Source: Bacteroidia bacterium (GTDB lineage Bacteria; Bacteroidota; Bacteroidia; B-17B0; Aurantibacillaceae). From it: a stretch of DNA of 44,332 nucleotides. The notes under the pieces were generated by a model. That model searched no databases and had not been told where the DNA came from. It saw nothing but the letters and a program-made list of their open reading frames with translations. The DNA is taken from contig JACMNO010000104.1 of the NCBI GenBank assembly GCA_014378485.1, positions 1 through 44,332 of the forward strand, written 5' to 3'. This document shows, one piece after another, positions 8,733-17,159 of this stretch. The translations under genes and the position numbers were made by a program. The stretch's first letter is position 1. Each line of letters starts with the position of its first letter.

Positions 8733-8763
8733 AAAAAGTCATCATAATCGGGTGGCTTTTTTG
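8733..8763 (+). terminator. Terminator after the UUU tRNA
   Basis: The inverted repeat AAAAAGTCA / TGGCTTTTT (one G-T pair) is followed by T residues and begins directly after the tRNA discriminator base. Confidence 0.7.
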
Positions 8764-8916
8764 CTTTCAAACCTTAATTTGAGATTTTGATGTTGACCCA
8801 TTAGCACAATACCCTGTCCCATTAACTTCATTTGGTTGGAAACAGAATAAGACTTTCCAAAACGATATAACATTCTAATATTTCCAGAACTAAATTAATT
8901 TTAGAAAACAAAAGCT
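8764..8916. other. Noncoding stretch between two tRNAs
   Basis: The 8397-9051 interval has no convincing protein gene. 8397-8658 contains only a weak 68-codon frame with no recognisable product, and 8764-8916 shows no frame, repeat or RNA fold that I can support. Confidence 0.5.
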
Positions 8917-8924
8917 TACATTTA
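8917..8924 (+). promoter_or_regulatory. Possible -7 element for tRNA-Arg
   Basis: TACATTTA matches TAnnTTTG except for its last base and ends 11 bp before the tRNA. No clear TTG is found upstream. Confidence 0.35.
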
Positions 8925-8935
8925 CGTCCATTACA

Positions 8936-9007
8936 GGCATCGTAGTTCAATGGATAGAATAAGCGTTTCCTAAACGTTTGATGTAGGTTCGATTCCTACC
9001 GAAGCCA
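8936..9007 (+). tRNA. tRNA-Arg (anticodon CCT)
   Basis: All four arms are visible: acceptor GGCATCG/CGAAGCC, D stem GTTC/GAAT, anticodon stem AGCGT/ACGTT with loop TTCCTAA (anticodon CCT at 8969-8971), and T arm GTAGG-TTCGATT-CCTAC. Discriminator A is at 9007 and CCA is not encoded. It reads AGG codons. One acceptor position does not pair (A4 with A69); otherwise it is a normal 72-nt tRNA close to Bacteroidota tRNA-Arg(CCT). Confidence 0.88.
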
Positions 9008-9051
9008 CTTCTTTTAAATTTATGAGATTAGGATTTAATAAAAAATAACAT

Positions 9052-9474
9052 ATGTTTGAATTAATCTATAGATCAAAAGCTGATGATAATCTTAAATCAT
9101 CTGATATTTTAGATATTTTGAATATATCCAAACAATGGAATTCTACTCACAATATAACGGGATGTCTATTATATTACAATCATGAATTTTTACAAATACT
9201 GGAAGGCGATGACATTGCAGTTAAAGATCTGTTTTCACAAATTGAAAAAGATAGAAGACATTCAAATATTAGCCGTATTAGTGAAAACGAAAAATCAAAC
9301 AGGACTTTTAAAAACTGGAGTATGGCGTATCATGAATTAAAAAAAAGTGAAATACATGACATGAATAGGCAACATTTTATTGATAGCTTTTTAACCATTT
9401 CTCAATTGGCCGAAAAACCAACGCATGTTGTGAAATTATTTTGGTTTCTTTCGCAAAAAATATTAAAAGGTTAA
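9052..9474 (+). CDS. BLUF-domain blue-light sensor, short form
   Basis: This 140-residue protein is a stand-alone FAD-binding BLUF photoreceptor. The residues that form the flavin photocycle site are all present: Y6 in LIYRS, N30 in the first helix, Q48 in FLQILEGD, and W89 and M91 in FKNWSMAY. The core ITGCLLYYNHEFLQILEG is a textbook match. After the domain only about 45 residues remain, probably capping helices, with no output enzyme domain, so signalling would be through a partner. The next gene, 52 bp downstream on the same strand, is a DUF6526-like protein. No regulator target is visible. Confidence 0.93.
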   Translation: MFELIYRSKADDNLKSSDILDILNISKQWNSTHNITGCLLYYNHEFLQILEGDDIAVKDLFSQIEKDRRHSNISRISENEKSNRTFKNWSMAYHELKKSEIHDMNRQHFIDSFLTISQLAEKPTHVVKLFWFLSQKILKG

Positions 9475-9526
9475 AAGAGCTATTCGAATATTGCAAAATT
9501 TCCACAAAAATTTATTAATTAGACTT

Positions 9527-9964
9527 ATGAAAACCCAAAACTATAAAAATCACATACGCTTTTATAAGCCACATCATTTTGTGTTTTATCCTGTTGCGAT
9601 CATATTATTTTGTATCAGTATGCATGAAGCTTTAAAAAACAATGATCAAACACTATTATGGCTCATGATTTCCGCTTTAATTGTGTTGATTGGCTCGTTA
9701 TCCTTTATGCTGAGGCAACATTACGCTCTTGGAAATCAGGACCGCATTGCACGTTTAGAAGTTCGTTTCAGATATTATCGGTTAACACAAAAAAATTTTG
9801 AAAATATTGAGCACCAATTATCATTATCTCAAATACTGGCTTTACGATTTTCGTCGGATGAAGAATTAATTGAACTTATCGATCGTTCAATAAATGAAAA
9901 TTTATCTTCTAATGATATCAAAAAGTTGATTAAAAACTGGGTTCCGGATTATATGAGAGCTTAA
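9527..9964 (+). CDS. DUF6526-like membrane protein
   Basis: The protein (145 residues from this ATG) opens QNYKNHIRFYKPHHFVFYP, typical of the DUF6526 family found in Bacteroidota. Two hydrophobic segments follow (about residues 20-37 and 44-64), and then a soluble helical domain with basic and acidic patches. A TTG 36 bp upstream (9491) would also give an open frame, but the family begins at MKTQNY, so I chose 9527. The function is unknown. It follows the BLUF gene closely and may be co-transcribed with it. Confidence 0.75.
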   Translation: MKTQNYKNHIRFYKPHHFVFYPVAIILFCISMHEALKNNDQTLLWLMISALIVLIGSLSFMLRQHYALGNQDRIARLEVRFRYYRLTQKNFENIEHQLSLSQILALRFSSDEELIELIDRSINENLSSNDIKKLIKNWVPDYMRA

Positions 9965-10036
9965 AAAAAAAGAATTTGCATAAATAAATAGATTTGATTT
10001 GACATTTTTTAGTGATAGTCCTAGGATAAAATTAAT

Positions 10037-11863
10037 TTATTTACGCAAAAAAGCATTTACCATTGTTTGGTATTTTGTTCGTCTTTCCGAATCATGCAAT
10101 AAGGTTTTCAAACAGGAATCGGCCTTTTCAAATCGCTTCTGATTAAAATAGATAGCGGCAAGATTTAATTTAGGGTCATCAAAACGTGAGCTGATCCTGA
10201 TAGTTTCCAGGTAATAATATTCAGCACTATCCGGTTGATTAGTATTCACATAAGCGGAAGCCAAATCATTGATCACGTTACGATTGTAGGGATTTAAGTG
10301 ATATGCCTTTAATAAATCTGTTTTAGCCTGCATAAAATTCCCAAGAATAGCGTAAGAATTGCCCGTATACCATTTTATGGGAAGAGAGGTAGGATCAATG
10401 CTATAAGTAAAATTCAAAGCTTTCTTAGCTTCCCTTATCACTCCTAAATTATTATTTTGTTTCTTCTGATCATACATTTTTCGGGAATAATATTCGCCGC
10501 AATACCTGTAAAAGCCAACTGTAAAAACCATAATTAAAATAAGCTCCATTAAAACAAACTGCATTGCGGAAATTTTAAATTCAACTAAAGTCTTTAGCTC
10601 ATTATTTTCTTTAATTAAATAATAGGCAAACCCAAAAACAATGTTTATCCAAATCAAATGTTCAATACGCTCTTTAGGAAAATCAAAAAAAGCAGCGGTA
10701 AAAAATCCAATGATTGTGATAACACATAATAACAACTCTATTGAAGTTCTATTATCGATTACAGCCTTTAGTGATTTAACTAAAAGTAAAACAATCGAAA
10801 AAATAAAAAATAAAAATAAATTTAACCCTACAAAACCTGTTTCGGCAATAATCCATAAAATATCATTGTGTGGGCGCTGAAAAGTAAAATTCAGATCCTC
10901 GGCGCGGTACATTCCTTTTAAAGTAGCATCCGGGAAATGGATTTGCCAGTTACCTGCCCCTACTCCAATAAGCGGATGATCATAAATCATCTCATAAGTT
11001 TTGCTCCAAAGTTGCAGTCGTTCATTATCCAGTTCCTTTTTACCGTCGGTCTGATCATTTTTGATTTGCTCCATATTAAAAGCCAAACCTTTTTCAATAA
11101 TTCTTGGTTGCACCCAAATAAAAAATATATTGGCAAGCAGGATGCAGACAATTAAACACCACTTAAAATTGATCTTAAATTTAGTCCTTTTATACAGCAA
11201 CAGGAAAAACAACAATAATCCCGAAACAGCTAAGGCTATCCAAACCGCTTTTGTTTGTGTGATAATGATTATACCTAGATTTAAAATCAAAGCCGCTACT
11301 GTTAACCACTTCCAAGTTTTCTTCATCCTGAATAAACCAACTAACAGGAAAAATAAACTGATGTATAAATAACTAGATAATAAATTTTTGTGTGAATTTG
11401 CGCCATACACATTATACATGGCTTCTTTGCTGAATTCTGAAAGATAACTTAATTGAAAGGATACTAAAGCAAATTCAACAAAAACAATCACTACACTTAT
11501 TTTAGCAAGGATGGTGAGCGCTGACTCTCTATCTGATTTAAAAAGATAATAGCTTAATAAAAAAACCGAGAGTGCTATAATCAACTTTGCACTTTCAAAA
11601 ATAGATTCTGTTGGTGTATTTGCCCATAAACCGGATAAGCAATTAAATAAAATATAGAAAATATAGGCAAGTACTATAAAATCAAGTTTTACCCGTTGTA
11701 GTGAATTAATTTTATACCATAAAAAAAAGGAGAGAAATAAAGTAATGGAAATAAAAATTAATCTTGGAGTTAAGGTAAAATCCAAAACATAAGGGGAATA
11801 AACAAGGCTTGATAGAAAAATTCCTATAAAAAATATACTAAAAAGCCGGGATTTGGATTTCAT
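10037..11863 (-). CDS. O-antigen ligase/polymerase-like membrane protein with C-terminal TPRs
   Basis: The 608-residue protein has about a dozen membrane helices in its first 430 residues and a Wzy_C (O-antigen ligase/polymerase) domain. The large periplasmic loop contains GVGAGNWQIHFP and RPHNDILWIIAETGFVGL, with the family histidine at H332. Residues about 465-608 are soluble TPR repeats (for example NPYNRNVINDLASAYVNTNQ). WaaL, Wzy and protein O-oligosaccharyltransferases share this fold, and the TPR-tailed type is common in Bacteroidota. The acceptor (lipid A, protein or glycan chain) is not knowable here. No polysaccharide cluster surrounds it; wecB and two glycosyltransferases lie elsewhere in the window. 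Confidence 0.85.
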   Translation of the reverse strand: MKSKSRLFSIFFIGIFLSSLVYSPYVLDFTLTPRLIFISITLFLSFFLWYKINSLQRVKLDFIVLAYIFYILFNCLSGLWANTPTESIFESAKLIIALSVFLLSYYLFKSDRESALTILAKISVVIVFVEFALVSFQLSYLSEFSKEAMYNVYGANSHKNLLSSYLYISLFFLLVGLFRMKKTWKWLTVAALILNLGIIIITQTKAVWIALAVSGLLLFFLLLYKRTKFKINFKWCLIVCILLANIFFIWVQPRIIEKGLAFNMEQIKNDQTDGKKELDNERLQLWSKTYEMIYDHPLIGVGAGNWQIHFPDATLKGMYRAEDLNFTFQRPHNDILWIIAETGFVGLNLFLFFIFSIVLLLVKSLKAVIDNRTSIELLLCVITIIGFFTAAFFDFPKERIEHLIWINIVFGFAYYLIKENNELKTLVEFKISAMQFVLMELILIMVFTVGFYRYCGEYYSRKMYDQKKQNNNLGVIREAKKALNFTYSIDPTSLPIKWYTGNSYAILGNFMQAKTDLLKAYHLNPYNRNVINDLASAYVNTNQPDSAEYYYLETIRISSRFDDPKLNLAAIYFNQKRFEKADSCLKTLLHDSERRTKYQTMVNAFLRK

Positions 11864-11881
11864 ATTTAATACTTAACTAAA

Positions 11882-11916
11882 CAAAAATAGCAGATTAATT
11901 AAATTAATCTGCTATT
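11882..11916 (-). terminator. Terminator after the T9SS cargo gene (perfect 15-bp inverted repeat)
   Basis: AATAGCAGATTAATT (11886-11900) is repeated inverted as AATTAATCTGCTATT (11902-11916) around a single base. On the minus strand the repeat is followed by TTTTTG. It lies 22 bp beyond the stop of the 11938-13443 gene and before the ligase gene. Confidence 0.75.
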
Positions 11917-11937
11917 CAAAAGGTTGAGTTAAAATAA

Positions 11938-13443
11938 TTATTGGGTAACGATAATTTTTATCCTGCTTCTACCTGAATGAATCAAATATATACCGACACT
12001 TAAATCTGTTACCTCGAATTCTTCGTTCGGAGCAAGTTCAATAACTTTAATGATCTCTCCAAGCTCATTTATAATTCGAACAGTTTCTTTGGTATCAGAT
12101 TTCAAGTGAAAGACTCCATTGTTTGGGTTTGGATACACTTTAAAATACGAATCAGTTACGATTGATTGAACACCCATAACGATACCAACGTATTGAGTGA
12201 AATATCGGGTGAATTCACATCCTGACGAATTAACAGACGTAAAAGTGTACGTAGTTGTAACCGTTGGTGTAACGACAATAGTAGTTTGAGTAGAAACACC
12301 ATTTAACGAATAAGACGTACTCGCATTTCCATTAATAGTTAATGTTGCGGTCTGGCCAACAGGTAATGCCATGGATGTTGAGTTAACATAAAAATAGGCC
12401 AACGGATCAACTGAAACATTAACAGAAGCGCTGTTCGTACAGCCATTCATATCAGTACCTGTAACATAATAGGTATTTGTATTATAGACTCCAAATGAAA
12501 CTCCATTTTGTACATTATTAGTCCAGGTATAAGTATTTGCTCCTGATGCATTTAATGTGGTTGAATCACCATAACACACTAAGCTATTACTTGCAGAAGC
12601 AAAAATAGTAGGTGGAGAAAACCCATTTGGGCCAACTGTTATTTGACTGGTATTTGAACAGGCACCGTAATAACTGGTCACAGTATAGGTTGTAGAAACC
12701 GAAGGACTCGCATTAACATTTGGTCCTGAAGTTGTGTTTAATCCAACACCGGGAGACCAGCTATAAAATACAGTCTGACTTGCGCCCTGTATGGTTGAAC
12801 TTGCTGATAAATTTGTTGAAGAGCCCTGGCAGAATGTATTGGCACCTGAAAAATTAACAGTAAGCATTTCAAATGGTGTTACGGTAATTTGTGCTGTATT
12901 TGAACAAGCACCATTTACAGCAGTTACTGTATAATTAGTTGGTGCAGAAGGATTAGCGATTACATTAGATCCTGTGGTTGTATTTAAACCGGAAGCAGGA
13001 GCCCAGCTGTAAGAAACAGTAGAACTAGCTGACATTAATGTTGAACTCGCTGAAATACTGGTTGAGGAGCCCTGGCAAAACGTATTGGCTCCTGAAAAAC
13101 TCACATTTGGCATTTCAAATGTGGATATAACAAGAGATTTGTTTACACTTGTTCCAAAACTATTTGTAGCCGAACAATAAATAGTATAAGTTGCATTAAC
13201 ATTTGGAAAAGAAAAAGAGGCTATTGCAGTTGAACTATTGTTAATTATTACCCCGGTGTTTGGCATTGATACTGACCAGGTATAAAAATTAGGATTGTTT
13301 GATGCAGATGTACTATAAGTGTTTTGTGCAGATAGATTAGCACAAACAGCAGAAGCTCCCACAATAGAATTCATTACCGGCAGCTGAGCAAAGCCATTCA
13401 TGAAAATAAAACCGAGAATAATAGTGTGTAAAATTTTTATCAT
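11938..13443 (-). CDS. T9SS-exported protein with Ig-like repeats and type A sorting domain
   Basis: This 501-residue protein has a signal peptide (about 1-19) and is built from Ig/PKD-like beta modules rich in Ser, Thr and Asn. Two adjacent 82-residue modules share FSGANTFCQGSST and GACSNT-type motifs; the DNA repeat is 246 bp (gagccctggc at 12821 and at 13067). The last ~75 residues (VYPNPNNGVFHLKS ... VGIYLIHSGRSRIKIIV) are a type A T9SS C-terminal sorting domain, so the protein should cross the outer membrane by T9SS and be surface-attached or released. The modules resemble those of the giant adhesin at 21311-28153. No enzymatic domain is seen; adhesion is the likely role. Confidence 0.88.
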   Translation of the reverse strand: MIKILHTIILGFIFMNGFAQLPVMNSIVGASAVCANLSAQNTYSTSASNNPNFYTWSVSMPNTGVIINNSSTAIASFSFPNVNATYTIYCSATNSFGTSVNKSLVISTFEMPNVSFSGANTFCQGSSTSISASSTLMSASSTVSYSWAPASGLNTTTGSNVIANPSAPTNYTVTAVNGACSNTAQITVTPFEMLTVNFSGANTFCQGSSTNLSASSTIQGASQTVFYSWSPGVGLNTTSGPNVNASPSVSTTYTVTSYYGACSNTSQITVGPNGFSPPTIFASASNSLVCYGDSTTLNASGANTYTWTNNVQNGVSFGVYNTNTYYVTGTDMNGCTNSASVNVSVDPLAYFYVNSTSMALPVGQTATLTINGNASTSYSLNGVSTQTTIVVTPTVTTTYTFTSVNSSGCEFTRYFTQYVGIVMGVQSIVTDSYFKVYPNPNNGVFHLKSDTKETVRIINELGEIIKVIELAPNEEFEVTDLSVGIYLIHSGRSRIKIIVTQ

Positions 13444-13460
13444 ATATTATAAATTATAAT

Positions 13461-13490
13461 CAAATATAATCAAACGAAATTAAATGTCAA
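13461..13490 (-). promoter_or_regulatory. Promoter of the T9SS cargo gene at 11938-13443
   Basis: The minus strand reads TTG (13488-13490), 19 nt, TATATTTG (13461-13468), an exact fit to the Bacteroidota consensus, 17 bp upstream of the ATG. Confidence 0.8.
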
Positions 13491-13633
13491 TATAAAGGCG
13501 AAAAATGTAACACCCCCAAACTTCCAAAAAATTATTTTTTATTTCCTGCTACTTATGACTTTACTTACCAATCAAATAAACTTTAACTCTGCCATTTATA
13601 CGGAAACTCGTACGCTAGTTATTAAGAATATAC

Positions 13634-14179
13634 CTAATTCAAAGACGGATCAAATGAAAAATCGGCGAACGCTTTATAACGAGGATTTATTTTTAACAGT
13701 TCTTCGCCCCACAATTTATCGGGGTCAGCCAACATTAGTTTATTGTAATTAGATTGCTTGGCAAACCACATATCATTGGTTATTTCAGTTGAAAGCTGTT
13801 CGGCACCCCATCCACTGTAGCCAACATAAAATCGGATTTCTTCCATAGAAACTACACCCTTTTCGATCATCTCAGATAACTTGAAAAAATTACCTCCCCA
13901 ATACACATTATCTACTATGTGCTGACTATCAGGTAACCTTGCGCCTAATGTATGAGTGTAAAATAATTGGTTAGGAGAAACAGGGCCGCCATCAAACAAT
14001 GGAAAATTACCGTTTTTTAAGTCAGGAAAAATATCGCATAATAATAAGCCGTGTGATTTATTGATCACAAAACCAAGGCTTCCTTCATTATTATGTTCAC
14101 ATAAATAAACAACAGAACGTTTGAAATGTCCATCCTGCAAAAATGGCTTAGCAATTAATATATCTCCAACTTTTATCAA
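13634..14179 (-). CDS. algH: YqgE/AlgH family protein
   Basis: This cytoplasmic protein of 181 residues matches the YqgE/AlgH family over its whole length: it opens VGDILIAKPFLQD, has GSLGFVINKS and FDGGPV-type motifs, and carries YVGYSGWGAEQL in the second half. The biochemical role is not settled in any organism; in Pseudomonas it was named for an effect on alginate genes. It is divergent from pdxH, with only 35 bp between the starts, so the two may share a control region. Confidence 0.92.
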   Translation of the reverse strand: MIKVGDILIAKPFLQDGHFKRSVVYLCEHNNEGSLGFVINKSHGLLLCDIFPDLKNGNFPLFDGGPVSPNQLFYTHTLGARLPDSQHIVDNVYWGGNFFKLSEMIEKGVVSMEEIRFYVGYSGWGAEQLSTEITNDMWFAKQSNYNKLMLADPDKLWGEELLKINPRYKAFADFSFDPSLN

Positions 14180-14190
14180 GAATAACTGTA

Positions 14191-14198
14191 TATATTTG
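14191..14198 (+). promoter_or_regulatory. -7 element for pdxH
   Basis: TATATTTG lies 16 bp before the pdxH ATG and implies a very short leader. The upstream region overlaps the first codons of the divergent algH gene. No TTG is seen at ideal spacing. Confidence 0.6.
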
Positions 14199-14214
14199 TG
14201 TAAAATTAATAAAA

Positions 14215-14865
14215 ATGAGCAATGTAAACCAGCATATTTCTCAGTTAAGGGAAGATTTCATGAAAGGTGAATTATCAGAAACAACCTTACACAAAACACC
14301 TGATTTGCAGTTTGAACACTGGATGAAAAACGCCATCGACAGCAAGGCGAACGAATTCATGGCATTTAATTTATGTACAGTTAGCAAAGATCATAAACCA
14401 GCCTCACGTATTGTTTATTTAAGGGAATTTGGAAGCAACCAGTTTTATTTTTACACGAATTATAATTCAAGGAAAGCCATAGACATTTCAGGGAATAAAA
14501 ATGTCAGCCTTACTTTTTTTTGGCCTGAGCTGGAAAGACAAATAAGAATAGAAGGCACTATTGAATTTGCTGAGAAAGAAAAAAGCGATACCTATTTTAA
14601 CCAGCGTCCTATTGAATCCAAAATTGGTGCCTGGAGTTCTCCGCAAAGCGAACCTATTACTGACAGGAACACACTTGAAAAGTTAGTACAGGAAACCACT
14701 GAAAAATTTAAAGACAAAAATATCGAACGCCCTAAATTCTGGGGTGGATACAGGATTGCCGCCAATTATTATGAATTCTGGCAGGGACGAAAAAGCCGGT
14801 TACATGATCGGATAGCCTTTACCCTTGAAACTAATCATTGGAAAATAGAACGCTTAGCGCCTTAA
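14215..14865 (+). CDS. pdxH: Pyridoxamine 5'-phosphate oxidase
   Basis: PdxH oxidises pyridoxine or pyridoxamine 5'-phosphate to pyridoxal 5'-phosphate with FMN and O2. The 216-residue protein carries the family blocks in order: SRIVYLREF and NYNSRKAIDI (FMN phosphate site), FFWPELERQIRIEG, SKIGAWSS, and the C-terminal dimerisation block YRIAANYYEFWQGRKSRLHDR. The length is standard. It is divergent from algH, and an arginase-family gene follows 57 bp downstream. Confidence 0.96.
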   Translation: MSNVNQHISQLREDFMKGELSETTLHKTPDLQFEHWMKNAIDSKANEFMAFNLCTVSKDHKPASRIVYLREFGSNQFYFYTNYNSRKAIDISGNKNVSLTFFWPELERQIRIEGTIEFAEKEKSDTYFNQRPIESKIGAWSSPQSEPITDRNTLEKLVQETTEKFKDKNIERPKFWGGYRIAANYYEFWQGRKSRLHDRIAFTLETNHWKIERLAP

Positions 14866-14922
14866 TCACTTAGATATAAATAAACATATTATCCAATTTG
14901 TATCTTTATAAGTACTAGTCAT

Positions 14923-15966
14923 ATGAACAAACAAGAAAAAATAAAAAACTTTGATCCAAACAGTGTTGGTGATGTTAATGCCAATATGTTTGGATTACCA
15001 TTTACAACACAAGAATCTGAAACTGTTTTAATACCAGTGCCATGGGAAGTAACTGTTAGTTATGGCGGTGGAACGATTGATGGTCCTCAACAAATTTTTG
15101 ATGCATCCTTTCAGGTTGATTTGTACGACCCAATTGTAAAAGATGCCTGGAAAATGGGAATTGCCATGGATGATTTTAGTGAGGAGTTAAGAGAGAAAAG
15201 TGAAATATACAGACCAGTTGCAGAAATTATTATTGATCGGCAATGTAATGGTGAGCCTTCATCTGAAATTGAAGAAATAAAGGACATAAATAAAGTGTGT
15301 GAAGAAATGAATGCCTGGGTAAAACAACGCGTTCTCCATTTTTTAAAACAGAATAAAAGTGTAGGGCTAGTTGGTGGTGATCACTCTACACCATTAGGAA
15401 TGATTGACGCTTTAGGCGAACATTTCGGAGAGTTTGGTATTTTACAAATTGATGCGCATGCAGATTTAAGAGTAGCTTATGAAGGCTTTGAATATTCGCA
15501 TGCCTCCATCATGTATAATGCGCTAAAAAGACACAGCGTTCAAAAATTAGTGCAAGTAGGTATTAGAGATTATTGCCAGGCTGAACTGGATATTATCAAT
15601 AATTCCAAAGGACGTATAAAAACTTTTTTTGATAGAGATATTAAACAACAGCAATACCAGGGAAAGTCATGGGATGCAATTTGTAAAGAAATTATTGCTG
15701 AGCTTCCTCAAAATATTTATTTAAGTTTCGATATTGATGGGCTTGACCCGAAATTGTGCCCGGGCACAGGTACACCTGTAGCAGGGGGTTTTGAAACAGA
15801 ACAAGTATTATATCTGTTAGAACAAATTGTAGCAGCGGGAAAAACCTTCATTGCTTTTGATTTGAATGAAGTTGGTGGGGAAGATGAATTGAATGCTAAT
15901 GTGGCTTCCCGTTTATTATATAGAATTGCAAACTTAGCAGCACATAGCCAGGGAAAGAAAGCTTAA
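14923..15966 (+). CDS. Arginase/agmatinase/formimidoylglutamase family hydrolase
   Basis: This binuclear-manganese ureohydrolase is 347 residues long. All six metal ligands are visible: H154 in GGDHS; D177, H179 and D181 in IDAHAD; D270 and D272 in SFDIDGLDP. It is longer than agmatinase or arginase (about 300 residues) because of an N-terminal extension, a form common in Bacteroidota. The substrate, whether arginine, agmatine, guanidinobutyrate or formimidoylglutamate, cannot be assigned from the motifs, and no polyamine or histidine-degradation genes lie nearby. It may be co-transcribed with pdxH (57-bp gap). Confidence 0.9.
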   Translation: MNKQEKIKNFDPNSVGDVNANMFGLPFTTQESETVLIPVPWEVTVSYGGGTIDGPQQIFDASFQVDLYDPIVKDAWKMGIAMDDFSEELREKSEIYRPVAEIIIDRQCNGEPSSEIEEIKDINKVCEEMNAWVKQRVLHFLKQNKSVGLVGGDHSTPLGMIDALGEHFGEFGILQIDAHADLRVAYEGFEYSHASIMYNALKRHSVQKLVQVGIRDYCQAELDIINNSKGRIKTFFDRDIKQQQYQGKSWDAICKEIIAELPQNIYLSFDIDGLDPKLCPGTGTPVAGGFETEQVLYLLEQIVAAGKTFIAFDLNEVGGEDELNANVASRLLYRIANLAAHSQGKKA

Positions 15967-16025
15967 GAGAATGTAAATAATCGTTATTACAAATCAATAA
16001 TTTAATTAATTGATTGCTCCTTTCA

Positions 16026-16055
16026 TTTAAAACCCCAATAGTTCGGGATTTTAAA
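16026..16055. terminator. Bidirectional terminator between converging genes
   Basis: TTTAAAA (16026-16032) pairs with TTTTAAA (16049-16055) and, inside a one-base mismatch, CCC with GGG. It sits between the stop of the arginase-family gene and the convergent enoyl-CoA hydratase gene. Confidence 0.5.
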
Positions 16056-16056
16056 T

Positions 16057-16815
16057 TTAGGCTTTTGCTTTAAATTTATTAATGGCATTAATGGTAAATT
16101 CCGATAACACCAGAGTCCCACTCATTCCTGCACGTTCAATTAAAAGTGTGTCCCAGTTTTCTGTTCCTTCCCACATTACTTTTTTAAGCATGGCCATGGC
16201 TTCAGGATTACTACTTGCAAGTTTAGTTGCTAAAGTTTGAATTGCATGATCCATCTCTGCAGCTGAAGCAAATACTTCTGCATACAACCCCTTCTCTTTT
16301 GCCCACTGAGCTGTTTGCCATTCTGTAGCGTTAATCGTTAACTGGCAAAATGCAGAAGTTCCCACTTTACGTTCAACAGCAGGACCCACTACAAACGGAC
16401 CAATACCCACAGCCAGTTCAGATAACTTGATGGATGAATCGCTCACCGCAAATGTATAATCCGCACTGGAAGCTATTCCAACACCACCGCCGACTGCCTT
16501 TCCCTGAATACGGGCAATAATAAATTTCGGGGCTTTACGCATGGCATTGATGACCATCGCAAACCCGGAGAAAAATTTCAATCCTGTTTCAATATCTTTA
16601 ATGGAGATCAGCTCATCAAAACTGGCACCTGCGCAAAACGTTTTTTCTCCTTCACTTTGTAATACAATTACTTTAACATTATTATCTTCCCCTAATTTTT
16701 CAATTTCAGCAGCCAGGTTTCTTAACTGAACGCCGGGCATTGAATTACTTTGTGGGTGAAAAAAAGTAATCGTTCCTATCCCGTTATTTATTTGTGATTT
16801 AATAGTTCCTTCCAT
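16057..16815 (-). CDS. Enoyl-CoA hydratase/isomerase family protein
   Basis: The 252-residue crotonase-fold enzyme probably acts on an acyl-CoA. The oxyanion-hole motifs are present: FCAGASFDEL (about residues 61-70) and IQGKAVGGGVGIA (about 104-116). SELAVGIGPFVVGP follows, carrying one of the usual catalytic glutamates; the second is not in its usual place, so hydratase activity is uncertain and an isomerase or hydrolase role is possible. The toxin gene ends 8 bp upstream on the same strand, so this gene is probably transcribed through the toxin-antitoxin unit. Confidence 0.88.
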   Translation of the reverse strand: MEGTIKSQINNGIGTITFFHPQSNSMPGVQLRNLAAEIEKLGEDNNVKVIVLQSEGEKTFCAGASFDELISIKDIETGLKFFSGFAMVINAMRKAPKFIIARIQGKAVGGGVGIASSADYTFAVSDSSIKLSELAVGIGPFVVGPAVERKVGTSAFCQLTINATEWQTAQWAKEKGLYAEVFASAAEMDHAIQTLATKLASSNPEAMAMLKKVMWEGTENWDTLLIERAGMSGTLVLSEFTINAINKFKAKA

Positions 16816-16823
16816 TATAAATA

Positions 16824-17159
16824 TTATTTTGTTTTTATTTTTATAGTTGCTTTAATTATTTTTGGGCTTTGACTATCGTGCAAAGCTCTTAGTACTTCAA
16901 TTTTATTCGTCCTTATTCGATAAATAATCAAATACTTTCCAAGAATAATGTTTCTGTAAATTTGCGTTTTGGTTTCAAGATGGCGACACTCAGGGTTTAG
17001 GTAATAGTGCAAGTAAAGCCCTGCAGTTTGATTGAGAATCTGATCTTGTAAAATCTCAGCCATCATTACACCGAAGGTTTCTAGGACATAAGAATAAATG
17101 AATTTTAAATCTTCATAAAAAACAGCGCTATAAGCTATTTTTTTAATGACTTTTTCCAT
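16824..17159 (-). CDS. RelE/ParE-family toxin
   Basis: The 111-residue protein has the ParE/plasmid-stabilisation pattern: an N-terminal strand and helices (IAYSAVFYEDLKFIYSYVLETFG), a middle region, then YRNIILGKYLIIYRI and a final strand (EVLRALHDSQSP). In this family the toxin blocks DNA gyrase (ParE) or cleaves mRNA on the ribosome (RelE); which one applies is not decidable here. The start lies within the 3' end of the antitoxin gene (25-bp overlap), the usual arrangement of a type II pair. The enoyl-CoA hydratase gene follows after 8 bp. Confidence 0.85.
   Translation of the reverse strand: MEKVIKKIAYSAVFYEDLKFIYSYVLETFGVMMAEILQDQILNQTAGLYLHYYLNPECRHLETKTQIYRNIILGKYLIIYRIRTNKIEVLRALHDSQSPKIIKATIKIKTK

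Noticed and set aside
8659..9007. tRNA genes as an integration site of a genomic island
   Set aside because: No integrase and no direct repeat of a tRNA 3' end were seen in the window.
13555..13752. Plus-strand frame overlapping the end of algH
   Set aside because: It overlaps conserved algH codons antisense and has no signal of its own.
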